DNA from: Acarospora socialis
Taxonomy: Eukaryota > Ascomycota > Lecanoromycetes > Acarosporales > Acarosporaceae
Length of the DNA stretch: 64,000 nucleotides
Direction of reading: 5' to 3'
Assembly: GCA_025617375.2 (NCBI GenBank)
Contig: JAMYGW020000008.1
Location: 1,860,001 to 1,924,000 of the forward strand
The position numbers and the translations under genes were made by a program. The notes under the pieces are model-generated. The model did no database searches and was not told where the DNA came from. It saw nothing but the letters and a program-made list of their open reading frames with translations. Of this stretch, positions 11,003 to 22,745 are shown piece after piece. Position 1 is the first letter of the stretch, and each line of letters starts with the position of its first letter.

Positions 11003-14000
11003 ATGGATAGCAGAAGCCCAAGTCCGGTTGCGCAGATCCAAATGGTGCATGACCCTTTGCCCAGCCTGACTGAGGACCAACCAAATGGTCGGACCGGCCG
11101 GCAGAAGCATTCCCAACCGCAGTTCGATTCTTACGTCGGCCACCTGACTGACCCCGAACCAGAGAGGATTGACCTCACTAAGGATAGCCTCTCAGAGGAT
11201 GGTACCAAGCTCAGGGAGGACATGCTCAATCACCGACCATCTTCGCCGCCAAAGCCTGTTATTGGGCTGGTACCGGTGAAAATGTTGGAAAGGCCACCAT
11301 CCACTGGTGGAGACCTTAACTCGGGCTTCTCTTATCAAAAAGCGACCATGCCAGCAATGGATTTTTCACGATTTCCTCCACACAAGCCAAGTGCTCATAA
11401 GAAGCCGGATGAGTCCCTACCGAAGCAGGGTAGGTGAACTCCGCTGTACCTCTTCCAAAGTCCCGCACAGCCCTCTCTTCCTTTACCAAGGTAGCATCAC
11501 TTGGAGCCTCCTCCACTCCGTCTCAGAGGTCTGCTTTTACTAACACCCCAGAATCTCAAGATTCAGCTTATGATCGCCCGGGGTCAGTCGGTACCTCTGA
11601 TAGCGTCCACATCAAGAGCAGGGATTTCGATATGCTTGCTGGAGGCCCCTATCCCTCATCCGACCGCCAAATCACATCGGCACAGCCGATCAATGATCCA
11701 GTCAAGAGGTTCTCGCCGCCAGAAGATATCTTGCCACCATTCCCGGGAAGCAACCTTTTGCGTGTTCCGCCGGAGTCATACCACGAATCGGTAGCAGCAT
11801 TAGCAGAGAATGCGAAGAGCTCTCCAGATCCTATGAAGAGCCATGGCGCGGATATGCCGAACCAAGATGCGGAGCCAGGTGAGCCCGCACGCACGGAGCC
11901 CGGTACTGTGGATAAAGCCGTGCTTGCTCCTGCTGTCAGGTGTAACAAAGTCACCAAGGCGAAACAAAACCGCAGACCGCAAGCTCGTCGCGGCAAAAAT
12001 GGAGCCATCGTACAACCAGATCCAGGCTCTCCGCCGTCAGAAGCGGACCTTCTCAACCTATTAGCGTATCGATATAAAAAGGATTGCGAAAGCAAAGCGA
12101 ACCGAGAAGCGAGTCTTCAAGCGAAGAACCTCGAGGTCGAAGAACTCAGACGGAATCAAGGGAATCTAGAGAGGTATCTTGCTGAAAGCGAAAGAAATGT
12201 CACGTTACAAGAGAAGGAGCTAGGCAAATACAAGGAGGCGATCAGTAAGAAAGTTGGGAAACTTACCAAGTTCGTCAATGGGCTGGCAAAGGACCACAAC
12301 CAGCTGAGAAATGACGCCAAACTAATGCTCGAGAAACAAAACACCGCCCGGGCCGACGGAATCGAGCTGACAGCAGACATTCGGAACGCGAGGGCGCTCG
12401 CGCAAGAATGGGCGAGAAAATCGGCCGAGAATCCAGGGATCCTCTTGCGTGATGCCCGGCAAAAGATCGACCAACTTGAAGAGGTTGTACGCATCCTCAA
12501 CAGAGATCTGGAAGACAAGTCAGGCCTTCTCGCTACGGAACGAGATCGTACTGTCGAGCTTGAAGCCAAGATCAAGCTGGCTGCGGGAAACCATGATGAG
12601 GTCAAAGCACTGATGGACAGTAATCATACGACCATCATCGAGAAGCTAGACATTCTTCCCGATATTGTCGAGCTTGCACAAGGCGACAGTGTTCCGGGCG
12701 CCGTGGCCGAGTTGCGTATTAAAGTCGAAGAATGCTTAGGCTTACTTAAGACTGTCCATAGCAGCGGCGATGTCCTTCCGGAGGTGCTTCACGATAGTCT
12801 CGGTCCAGTTCGGGTAGCTTGTGGAGAGTAAGTTATACTCCAGACCTCACACAAGCATATGCTGATCTATATTCCCAGGATTCTCGCATCTGTTCAGCAG
12901 GCAACGAAGGAACGCAGGGGTTCCAAGGAAGCCATCTCTACACTTGAAGCGTCTCTTAAAGAAGATTTGCATGCGCTGAAGGAAGGTTACAACGCCGCAC
13001 AGAGTTCTACAGGACAACTGGTCAATCTGCGAGAGTCACAGGCTGCACTGATGGAGAAGCTTCGGGGCAAAGACATGGCCTTGTCGGAGGCACAAGAGCG
13101 TTGTGTCGCAGCTCAAAATGATCGCCAAAGCTTACTGTCCAGGATCTCTGCCCTGGAAGCGAAAGCTGCGGCATCTCCCCGCGAGAGTGAAGGCTTGAGG
13201 GAGGCATTGAACACCTTGCAAAAAGTCGAATCTGCAAACGCGCAGTTGGAAAGCGACCTGGCAACGGCGCGGAGGGAAGTTGCTGACTTGCAGGACGAGC
13301 TTCGAGCGCAGGCCGGGAGTGCAGCCGATTTGCAAAGTACTAAGGACAGGATGGAAAGCGAAATAGTGGAACTACAAGCTTCAGTCACTGCGCTTGAGCA
13401 ACACAAGCTTATGGCTGAGCAAGAAAGCGTTACGAAATCTAACGAAATCCGAAAGGAGCTCGCTGCGAGTAGCAAACATGCGAGGGAGATGGTTGTACAA
13501 GAGTATGGAAACAAGTTACACCAGTTGACGGAGCGTAAGAAGGAGGTAGACGCGGAGGTGGAACAACTTCAGTATGGATTGAATCAATACAAGGCTCAAG
13601 TCTCTAAACTTCGAGAGAAGGTGAGTGTCTATCTTACTGGAAGCAACACTTACACAGAGCTAATAAGCTTCCAGATGGACGAAAAGGATATCTCATTGGA
13701 AAGCTTAAAAGAGCAATTGCGATTGGCCGTCGAGAAAGCAAACACCAGAGACGCCGAGATTCAGGCCATTAGAGAGGATCGAACCGCCAATGCAAAGGTG
13801 CTTAGACAGGAAGTCAAAAAGGCAGACGCCTTGCAGAGACGCGTTGTAAGCCTGACGGAACTGAACTCAAAATTCGAGGGCGAAGGGGCAGCACTCCGCG
13901 CTAAGTTCGAGAAAGCCGAGAAGTTACATGAGCGGGTTGCAGGACTGTACCGCGCGGTGGGTCTTGGTGATAGTGTAGCACCACTCTCTATACAGATGGT

Positions 14001-15270
14001 GGATTTGCTTGAAGAACGGGTACTGGCTTTGAAGAATCAGCAGTCACTTTCTGTGACCAAGACCAACCCTGAGACCCACATCACAACGATACAGAGAAAT
14101 CAACTGCCAGAGGCACAATCCGACAACACCAAACGTCCCCGAAGAAAGGTTACCCGACACGCTAGCACTGACAACAGGAACATTAGGGAGGTTCAAACTC
14201 CCATCGGTCCTGGCCAGGAGAGGGAATTCTCGGTAGTAGAAACCCGTCTTAGAGAGACAACAGTCGAGGTTACCAGCTTCATATCCAGTCAAGGAACAGG
14301 AGCCGTCTCGGAGCCGCCAATCCATCCCTATGAGATTGACTCAACTCCAGCTGCACTTGTTCAAGAAACACAAACTACGGACTCTTTTGTGCCCTTGTGG
14401 GATATTGAGGCCGAGGCCGAACATGTGCCCACATCGCCCTTCACAGATCTTTCGGACTTCTTTCCCACCTCTCCCTTGTCATCCCCGAAACAGTGGGCTT
14501 CTCCGGTTAGGGAGGAAGGGTCAACTGAGCAATCAACGAAGTCTAGTGCACGGAAAGTACCTTCCGACAAGGATACTGAAGTCACCTCCAAGGACAAGGT
14601 GCAGATACCATCAACTCCGAGATATGCTATGGAGGACGTCACGACGAACCTGGAACGCAAGACCCCTATAAAGGGACAGTCATCAAAAAACACTCTCCCA
14701 CCATCCCAGAAAATGTTCAGCCCGGCTCCAGACTTCTCTAGTCCGAGCACGGATCATATCGGCCCTCAGAATAATTCTTCTGCAAACACTACATCTAACC
14801 GCAGGACAGTTAAGAGAATTGTTAAGAATGAAAATTTCCATAAAGACAACGAAACTGAAGCAAGACCAGCAAAGGCCCAGTCCCAAGCCACAACCAAGCT
14901 TCCACTCACTTATCACAGTGTTTCTCGGAATAAGAACAAACCTACCGGCGGAAGAGTTGCAACACGAAGCATTCTGAAGACCCCAAATCCCACCACATCT
15001 AAGAAGCGTGGATTGGAGGGTGCTGAGATGCAGGCCAACAATGCTGCCAGTGTGGCCAAGCGCCCCAAGCGTGAAGGTCGTGCCACCACCGGTTCCCAAA
15101 CTGCCAACGCTCCGCCATCGTCCACGCCGAAGCCGCCGCTTCCTATTCCTGGCCGTACTACTCACCAGCATCCTTACAGTCCAACTGCAAAAAAGGGTGG
15201 CACGTCCAGTCAACGGCACAGGCGTAGCCAAACGTCTGAAGGTGATTCTGACGGTCATCGTAGCAGGTAA
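11003..15270 (+). CDS. Large coiled-coil protein, probably nuclear; function unknown
   Basis: Four exons are inferred: 11003-11429, 11471-12827, 12879-13620 and 13675-15270. The introns are 41, 51 and 54 nt; the third has no stop and would read through. The product is 1,373 residues. Residues 1-330 are low-complexity, Ser/Pro-rich and disordered-looking. Residues about 340-980 are a long, interrupted coiled coil rich in Glu, Leu, Lys, Gln and Arg (for example ELRRNQGNLERYLAESERN). The last 350 residues are again disordered and basic, with TSKKRGLEG and AKRPKREGR as likely nuclear localisation signals. The arrangement of disordered head, long coiled coil and basic tail recalls synaptonemal-complex central-element or spindle/kinetochore scaffolds, but I see no signature that picks one. 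The first intron is the least certain because it is short with a weak branch site. Confidence 0.8.
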
Positions 15271-15952
15271 TGGCGTACTGACCTGAGACTAGTTGATCGA
15301 TATGAACTCCGATTTCGGCAAGAACTTGGATAACCGTCAATACTCCCGATCTTAGCAAACGAAATATTTGCCCAAATGTTGCTCTGGCAGTCTACCCGAA
15401 CTGGAGTACAGCTCTGTCCTTGACAGGTTAACCTCACCGTCTCCGCTCTGTCTGCTTTGCCATGGTAAATTTCCTGTTTACCGCTTTTTGACTATCTCAG
15501 CTTGTTGGCTATGTGAAAGAATCTAACCGAAGATAAGCTCACAGGGCGAGGTGATCACAAAGCTATCCATTGCTTACAGATTGTAATGCTGGTAGCTGGC
15601 ACATTCTGGCTCTGAATATGTGGATAGCTATAGATGACGAGCGACAATCTCAGAGATCTGAGGAATACTGCTCGTTGTGTTATATAATACAATTACATTC
15701 GCTCAATGGCGTCGATTGAACTCCAAAGCCCGATGCGATCACCACACGGAAGAAGAACGTCTATGCGTCTGATGACCGCTGTCTGACCACACCAAGTCCT
15801 TCCCTCCGGCCTTTGTGATCTGTCTTTCCTACCGACATTGTATCGCATGCGTCGAAGACCGAATCCCTCTCTCCAACCCTGATTTTCATCCATTCACACC
15901 CACCAACGTATATGTATACAGCCTTATCACCCATGAAAAGGCCACCCAGCCC
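15271..15952. other. Convergent intergenic region
   Basis: This is the shared 3' region of the coiled-coil gene and the bL33m gene. I see nothing coding; an open frame at 15693-15893 (minus) has no support. Confidence 0.4.
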
Positions 15953-16386
15953 TCAACCTCGCCCACCACCACGCTTCTGTTCCAGGAAGAGCACCTTCTT
16001 CCGCACTATATCGCGCCCACCTATCAATCAGCATTCAATCTCTATCCCCTCCCGTCAAGCCCCAACTTCCCAACACCATTCTCCTGCCCTCTGCCGCTAT
16101 TCTGTATCCTACCTTCCCACTCCCTCTCCACACAACTCCCCCAAAATTCCGTTCAAGACTATGATAGGCACGTACCAACAGGATCATACTTCAGCATCGA
16201 CAGCGGCCGATGTTGCCGCGGTCGCACGAGCGTCTTGTAGTATCCCGTCATGGCCATCGAGATGAGCCGCACGGCGATTGTGCGGGATTTCGCTGTCGTG
16301 CGAATAGATTAGCTGAGAAATCTCGGAGGGAGACGTGGGAGGTGGGTGCAGACATCCGGGTAGAGGGAGGTACCTTTCTTGGCCAT
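15953..16386 (-). CDS. MRPL39: Mitochondrial large-subunit ribosomal protein bL33m
   Basis: This is a 60-residue ribosomal protein of the mitochondrial large subunit, split into three exons. Exon 1 (16374-16386) is only 13 nt, encoding MAKK plus one base; exon 2 is 16176-16292 and exon 3 is 15953-16005. The introns are 81 and 170 nt. The joined protein carries the bL33 pattern: [17 protein letters not shown], then [11 protein letters not shown], then [11 protein letters not shown]. Each splice restores the frame exactly (phase 1 both times), and the first intron has a CTAAT branch site. Because no exon is long, the gene is invisible to simple open-frame scans; the long frames on either strand here are its shadows. 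The match to the family over the whole length makes this call strong. Confidence 0.92.
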
Positions 16387-17015
16387 CTTGCTTTCGGGCA
16401 AGAAGGGGGATTGAGGGTGGTGGTCGCGATGCGGAAGAGTAGATGGGTAGGGCAGGTACGTAGGTTGGCCTGGGTGAATTTCGAGGATGAGTCAGCATTT
16501 GACTGCGCTATGATTAGGTAAGTAACCGAGGCTGCCGCAACCGGCGCCAAACGACAAAATTCGACAGTTGTTATGTTGCGTCTAGCACAGATTGGTTGCT
16601 ACTTCACACTGGAACATTAGTCTCCGTATGCGCCATGGAAAGGGTGCTCGGTGGGTGTTGTGCATGCGTGTGGGCGCAGGGCTGGGGCTTGCGGATTGGG
16701 TTCAGGGTTTCTCAGGGCAGATTGTGTACCTGGCAAGAACGCCGGGCCGAATTTCCGCGCGAAAAGGTGCGAGACCGAGTGCGGGATCCGATGAGACCCA
16801 GAGTCAGTATTAGGGCTCCTAAGCTATCAAGATAATACAGCGACAAGACACAGGAAACTCTTTGTATTGACAGCTATCAGTAGATAAAGCTACGGTATAC
16901 TGCAACGAGGTTGCGGACGTCTAACACCTCTGTTGTAAGACACTCATACGAAAGGTGGAGCCAGGATGAGTTCCAAGGAGCCTCCTAAGCTTAGCAGCTC
17001 CATGCTGCTTTCCCT
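16387..17015. other. Intergenic region
   Basis: This holds the promoter of bL33m and the 3' flank of the 7-span membrane gene. The plus-strand frames at 16592-16835 lack start context or family content, so I see no gene. Confidence 0.4.
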
Positions 17016-17993
17016 TTACGCTTTCCACAGACCCATGAAGCCACCGGCGCCTCTTTTCTTTCCTGTCAGAAGCCCAGCAGCCACCAAGAGCACAACAACC
17101 ACCATCTCCGGCACCACACTGAGACATACCTTGAGCGCGAGTGGTCCAGTGGTCGAGTTTAGAGTTGGGGATTGGACGAAGATTGAAATGAAACCGTAGA
17201 GAACGCGGACCCCCAATGGAAAAAGCGACATTGTGACAACGTACAAGAGCTAGAGCACTTTATCAGTATCATTACTCTGTATTGTTCTTCCTTCCTTATT
17301 CAATTTGAATTCTCGTTCATCCGAGACAAACGTTGCAGTGAGGCACTTACAATTGTCCCATTTCTGTATTGCCTTGATTCTCCAGCCTGCCTCTCATTTC
17401 TCTCATGTCTACCATTATGCGGCTGAAGCGGAACGATCGACAAACCCAAAATGAGAAGCCACGAGAAGAGCAGAGTGACGATACCGATTTTCACCAGAAG
17501 CAAAGAGCTCAATTGCGGATTCGAACTTGTGAGGGCTGAAGCACCAGCACCGAGCAGACCGAGTGCGCAGGCTATGAGCAAGTGCAATGCCACCACGAAG
17601 GGAACTTCGATGTGGCGTTATAGGTGGGGTTTACGGGATACGCGGCTTGCCATTATACGTCAGCTGCGGTCCCTGAAGTCTCTTACTGGCATAAGAATAA
17701 TCAAACAAGCAACCGGACGAGAGGGATTGTAGCACTCACGCTTCATGCAAAACACCCAGAGTTGCGAGTAGTACCGGCGACATCCCAATACTGGTGATCA
17801 CCGTCGCGCCTGTGCTCAAAGGATCGTGGAGTAACATCGCACCACCTACTATACGCAGTGTACTAAACACCAAGAGGTAGAACCAGCCAAGAAATCCGGA
17901 TCTGCCATGGAGAAAGAGAACATAAATCGTTGGCAAGACAAGAACAGCATAGATTGCCAGCTGGGCCGTCGCAACAGCGGTATTGCTGCTCAT
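17016..17993 (-). CDS. Fungal 7-transmembrane protein of unknown function (DUF7702-like)
   Basis: Four exons were reconstructed from splice sites and frame: 17740-17993, 17642-17685, 17351-17604 and 17016-17249. The introns are 54, 37 and 101 nt, and the product is 261 residues. Seven hydrophobic segments can be read in order, including AQLAIYAVLVLPTIYVLFL, GWFYLLVFSTLRIVGGAML, PFVVALHLLIACALGLLGAG, VKIGIVTLLFSWLLILGLSI and LKVCLSVVPEMVVVVLLVAA. The loop after span 2 and the HEA end of span 3 resemble a widespread group of fungal membrane proteins often annotated as DUF7702. No function is known to me. The 37-nt intron (17605-17641) is near the lower size limit and is the weakest part of the model. 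The start is the first ATG that leaves a short N-terminus. Confidence 0.75.
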
Positions 17994-18344
17994 TTGGAGG
18001 CAAAGTCGTATGGTGGCGGCGAAGGGGAGCGGAAGCGGGAGCAAATTTGATTGCTGCTGCTGTGGGGGTGGTGATATGGGACGGTGTCTGAGTGGTGTTG
18101 AGGATGAGGAAACCGGGCCTTCCGAGTCTGATGGTTGCGGACTCGAGTGGTGTGTCGTCGTGGTTTACGAGGCCCACAGAAACAGATGAGGGAGGTGATT
18201 ATGACTGTAAGTGCAACAAGTATACGTGCCATGGACGCAGAGGAGAAATAAGGAGACTGAGACGGAGCGACTAAAGATGGGAAAGGTAACATTGAAGATA
18301 GAACGTGAGTAAAAGTGTCTGCAGAGTACCTAATCAAAACCAGT

Positions 18345-19249
18345 GCAACTTTTCCCGCCTTCCACAACCCCAAGGTCCGCGCCGTCTGGACCGTTGACGT
18401 CCCTCAACTAGCTAACAGCCACCAGGCCCTTCTCTGTGCTCTACTCTCCGTGTCCGCGTTGCATCTGTCCAAGGCCGAGCCACAAGATCTCCACTTGAGG
18501 GCTGCACACAGGAGATATTTGGATCTTGCTCTCCGCTCCCACCGCAAAGCTGTCGCCTGTTTCGATGCAAGCAGTGTGGACGCTGTCTGCTTTACTTCCA
18601 TACTCATCGTCCTGGATGCCTTTGCAGCACTGCAAGACCGTGTACAAGGGCAACCGTACGAGCCGCCTGTGCAATGGCTACGCATGTCGAACGGTGCATG
18701 GAACGTGTTTCATTTGCAATGGATCAAAGACGACCCGACAGCAGCTGTAACTGCCCTTGTTAGATCCGCCCCCATACTCTCAGACTGTGACTCCTTGTTT
18801 CCTGAACAAAATCGGAGGACTTTACTGACCTTCTGATGCCACTGAGAGGGTCAACACTGAATCAAGGTCAAGGAGGCAACGGAGATCTGGACGATAGGAA
18901 AACACGGGATGCTTATGAGAGGACAATCTCTTACATCGGGTCTACAAGGAAGGCTATCGGAGCAAGTGAGCATAGCTTGGGTATTTGTAGATGGTTGCTC
19001 GCGTTTGCGGTGCTCGTTCCTGAGAGGATGATTGAATTGTTGGAGGAAAAGAAACCAACGGCTTCGGTGGTGCTCGCGCATTACTTTGCGCTGGCGGGTC
19101 TAATGGCGGGGGATCTGGAGGCGGTCTGGTGGATAGGTGTAATAGCAAGAAGAGAGATTGAAGGAATTCAAAAGTGGCTGCCGGATGAGTGGCAGTATCT
19201 TATGAGTTGGCCGCTTGCAATGACCAGAGCGACAACCACAGGAAGTTGA
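18345..19249 (+). pseudogene. Fungal Zn2Cys6-type transcription factor, C-terminal domain only (headless, frame-shifted)
   Basis: The sequence matches the regulatory domain of Upc2-type C6 zinc-cluster factors. It starts at FPAFHNPKVRAVWTVDVPQ, followed by SHQALLCALLSVSALHLSK, then a segment with DAYERTISYIGSTRKAI, and ends with LMSWPLAMTR. An AG splice acceptor precedes the first conserved residues (GTGAGT at about 18305, CCAG at 18344). However, no frame upstream encodes the CX2CX6C zinc cluster, nor is there an ATG, and 17994-18344 holds nothing else coding. The reading frame also changes once near 18,800. I infer a remnant of the cluster's or a neighbouring regulator. An unseen distant first exon is the main alternative. 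Confidence 0.6.
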
Positions 19250-19661
19250 GAGTATGGTGGGAGGGAATATAAATTCGATAGAACGTCTAGGCTCAGTCAA
19301 CCCATGAACACCACCCAACTTACAGAACCCACCTACGATACACTTTACATTGGGGAGACCGCCCTTTCATGCTTTTCTCGGATACATTACCGATTGTCCT
19401 CACAGAACTCACCACAATGCCACCTCTCCAATAACTCTACACCTTCGCATATCCGATCCACTGACAGTAACAAATGGTTGATATGAGTTACACCATCCCT
19501 GACCCTTTCTTGCGACGGAGCACTCACTGACATCGGCTAGAGACGTGTACCTACCGAACCTTATAACACCTGGGAATGCGCAAAGCAGTCTCTTAGCCGC
19601 TTGAATTGTCTGTTGTTATTGCTCACTACAACTGCTCCTTGCCGCTACCGAATTCGAGATT
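19250..19661. other. Convergent intergenic region
   Basis: This lies between the 3' ends of the regulator remnant and the cyclase. No gene, repeat or RNA was recognised. Confidence 0.4.
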
Positions 19662-21729
19662 CTATGCGCTCTTCTTTGTTTTACACAACCTGACAGCTTC
19701 CGCATATCGCCCAAGGGCCATCATAGGAAAATAATGCCGATACAGTGTGTATCCTAGATAGAAGTATCCTGGGAATCCAGTTCCAGTGTACAGTGCTTCT
19801 GGCCATGATGCCCCTTCATCAGCTATATCAGTCTGTGAGTGAACGAGGTGAGCTATCCCAGCCCTGACAACTTCATCTGTTGGAGACACATGGGTTATTA
19901 GAGCCATGATCGCCCATGCTGTTTGCGAAGGCGTTGAAGATCCACATCCAGCTCGCGCTGGATGCTGATATGAGTCTAATCCCTCTCCCCATCCTCCATC
20001 AGTGTTTTGCACCTTGTACGAGCCAATGTACTGCCGAGTTAATGAGATTCTGCACAAGACAGTCTTCATCCGAGAAATACGCCAAGCCACAAAGTAGGTT
20101 GCTTGTGCCATATATATAGTTCGCACCCCACCGGCCGAACCAAGCGCCAGTAGGTTCTTGAGTCTTGGCAAGATACGCAATGCCACCCTGGGAAGCCGCC
20201 ACAATGCGGTTAAGCAAGTCGAGAGCGATGTGCTCTTCGCGGGCGGTGTGTATCATCAACCCAAAGGCTTCTAAAACTCGCCCGGTGACGTCGGCGGTAG
20301 AAGGATCACAGAGACTGTCCATATCACTGAACGGGATCTTGTTCAGAAAGAGCTTGCTGTTGTTGAGATCAAAAGCGGCCCATCCACCATCACTGTTTTG
20401 CATGCCACATATCCACTCAGCGGCTCTTTCTACACTTGTAGATCCAACAGATTGTGAACTCTGTTTGATGAAGGCGAGTATGGCCGCAGCTGTGTCGTCT
20501 ACGTCAGGATACCACGTGTTGTGGTATTCAAAGGCGAAGCCACCGGGAGCTAATTCCGGATTGTAGATACGCCAGTCACCCTCAGGTCCAAGGATCTGAC
20601 GAGCCTTTGTCCACTTGACAGCTCGTCTCAGGCGCTCGTCGTTTGGATCCGCGCCAGCGTCACACAGTGCCCGAGTCATAAGAACGGTATCCCACACCGG
20701 AGAGAGGCAGGCTTGGATTCGCTTGCCGTTCTGATCCCGCCATGCGAATCGCTCGATTGCTTCTAACCCCCGGACGAATTCGCGGATCTTGGAGACTGAA
20801 ACCTTCAAGGAGCAAAGCCTGAATACCGGCATGCATTGGTGGAATAATTCCTGCCCAGTCTCCAGCCTTTTCTTGACGTTCAACGATCCACTTCAAACAT
20901 CGCCGCCGAGCGTAACCTCGTAGAGGAGAGAGACGCAATCCACCAAGCCAATATAAGCCCAAGTCGATGGCCCCGAACATGAACCCGATAAGGTCATTCT
21001 TCCACAATCTCGAAAGAGCAGCACCATATGGCACCATCTTGTTCCCTACATCCAACCATAACTCGTCTGGGAACTTGTTCTCGGCTGATACCCCATTGGG
21101 CAAGGCATAGATGGGCTGGTGGTGTCTTATGATAAGGAGGGGTATGATCGTGCTGCGAGCCCACGACGAAAGTCGGTAAATATTGACGGGAGATTGCGAG
21201 GGCATGAGAATGAATTCGGCAGGGAATTGTGGCACTGCGTTCCACGGAAAGAGGCCGAACTGAGCAAAGAAAATGCGAGTGAAGATGCGAACTTTGGCCA
21301 GTCCCCCGGCCCCGATCACGAAACTCTGCGCTCGACGCATCTCCGAAATATCGCCCCGGACCCCCAAAATTTCAGTGCCAGGTAGGCCTCCGCAGTCGTC
21401 GAGACACATCCTGGAGAGTACGGAGCGATACTCCACGACCCATCTTTGTTCTGTTGAGAAAACAGATAGCATCGGTATGCCTCACCATCGACAGAGAGGT
21501 CAAGTCCGAGAGACTGATTGAAAAAGACGTGTTCCGCGGTGAGAGTTACGTTTGAGAGAAGCTCGCCACACCAATGGCCGTTCGAGTTGATCAAATCGAA
21601 TGCATATCTGGTCGCCAAGGAGAGAGAGCGAGTTGCTTGTGAGAAAAGCAACTCATCGGCAGTCTTGTCAGGTTCGGCTGGTCGGTCTGTTGCTGCTTTG
21701 TCGGTGGAAATACCTTTAAGGGGGCTCAT
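19662..21729 (-). CDS. Squalene-hopene-type triterpene cyclase; reading frame interrupted
   Basis: SHCs fold squalene into pentacyclic hopene/hopanol-type triterpenes without oxygen, at the membrane surface. The catalytic acid motif is present as [13 protein letters not shown] (DXDD). QW repeats that brace the barrel are seen as [31 protein letters not shown] and [14 protein letters not shown]. The C-terminus keeps EYTGTGFPG-like and [20 protein letters not shown] blocks. The 2,068-nt span fits the usual length of about 690 residues and no intron is needed. Yet the family-consistent reading moves between frames about three times, each time at a short mononucleotide run, and no stop substitution was noticed. 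This could be early decay or assembly indels; every catalytic motif is intact. It is divergent from the SDR (22746). The cyclase identity is firm; whether it is functional is open. Confidence 0.9.
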
Positions 21730-22745
21730 TTTGCTAAGCACGGACGAGGAGCATTCGAAAGGAATGCGATGACTTACTGATATCAATAACTGGGATCACA
21801 TAAGGTCATTCAGCGTGGCCAAGTGAATCAGGAACCTACTGGATGAGATTCAAGGTCGGCTTAGCTGACATAGTGAGCGCGTGGATGCATGTTAGTGAAT
21901 AGAACACACATTTGACAGAAAATGTGACACGCTACTCTGGCGAATCCGCTGAAGGAATCTGGTGTTTCAAGTCGAGTTCGAGAAGTATGCTCATATCAGA
22001 TGATAAGGTGTTTCGATTACAATTGCGAATACCCTATATGTTGAGCCACTACCCCCTCATCCTCAGCTTTCACAACAACCGGTACTCTGAACTTGATCAA
22101 TGGCACTACTGATACATTTTCCCGCGTTTCTTGCTGTCTTAACGGCCACTGTCAGTCTGAGGAACTGCTAAGCATACCGTCTGCTGTCGACAACTTATGG
22201 GTATCAAGATCCTCCCAAGGAAGGCTCATATGATATCTCGGGGGTTCTCAAAGTTATCAGAACCACTCGTCATTCGCTAAACAAGACGGCACTTGCGAAT
22301 ATACGATTGGGCTTTTCGAGAGATACGGAGAAACATACGTTTCAAGATGCTGACTCTGCTAGGGTTTCTCATCGAGTTTTGGGTCATGTTCTCCATTAAC
22401 CCACATAGAAATCGTGTAAATTAATTACTAGGATATTAGACCACTCATGTAATAACATCATCCACCCGCATGCGAATACCTCTATGTTTGACATGAGACT
22501 AGAAAGGTATTGCAAAGCTTGGAGTGATTCAAGACATTCGCCAAATTTCATGTGTTTCCAGTCTCAGACATGCATTGGCTGTCATCTTTTAGGCAGCAGC
22601 CTACCTACAGTAAGGTAGGTAGCTGATATGCATTGATAACCAGCTGAGCCTCTGCTGATGTGATACTTCAACTCCTTTCCACTTCTTCTTTCCGCCCATC
22701 CACCCAGCAACAAATCTTACTCACTCATCTAAACTCTTTGGAACC
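21730..22745. promoter_or_regulatory. Divergent promoter region, cyclase / SDR
   Basis: About 1 kb lies between two head-to-head starts. It is AT-rich near 22,300-22,550. It contains a palindromic-looking CCTACCTACAGTAAGGTAGGTA at about 22,600, of a kind scattered through the window. I see no open frame with coding character. Confidence 0.45.

Noticed and set aside
15255-15300. Possible extra intron extending the coiled-coil gene beyond 15270 (GTAATG donor)
   Set aside because: The sequence after it shows no further coding character, so the TAA at 15268-15270 is taken as the end.
15815-16550. Several long frames on both strands around 16 kb
   Set aside because: They are shadows of the exons and introns of the bL33m gene; the spliced protein explains the locus.
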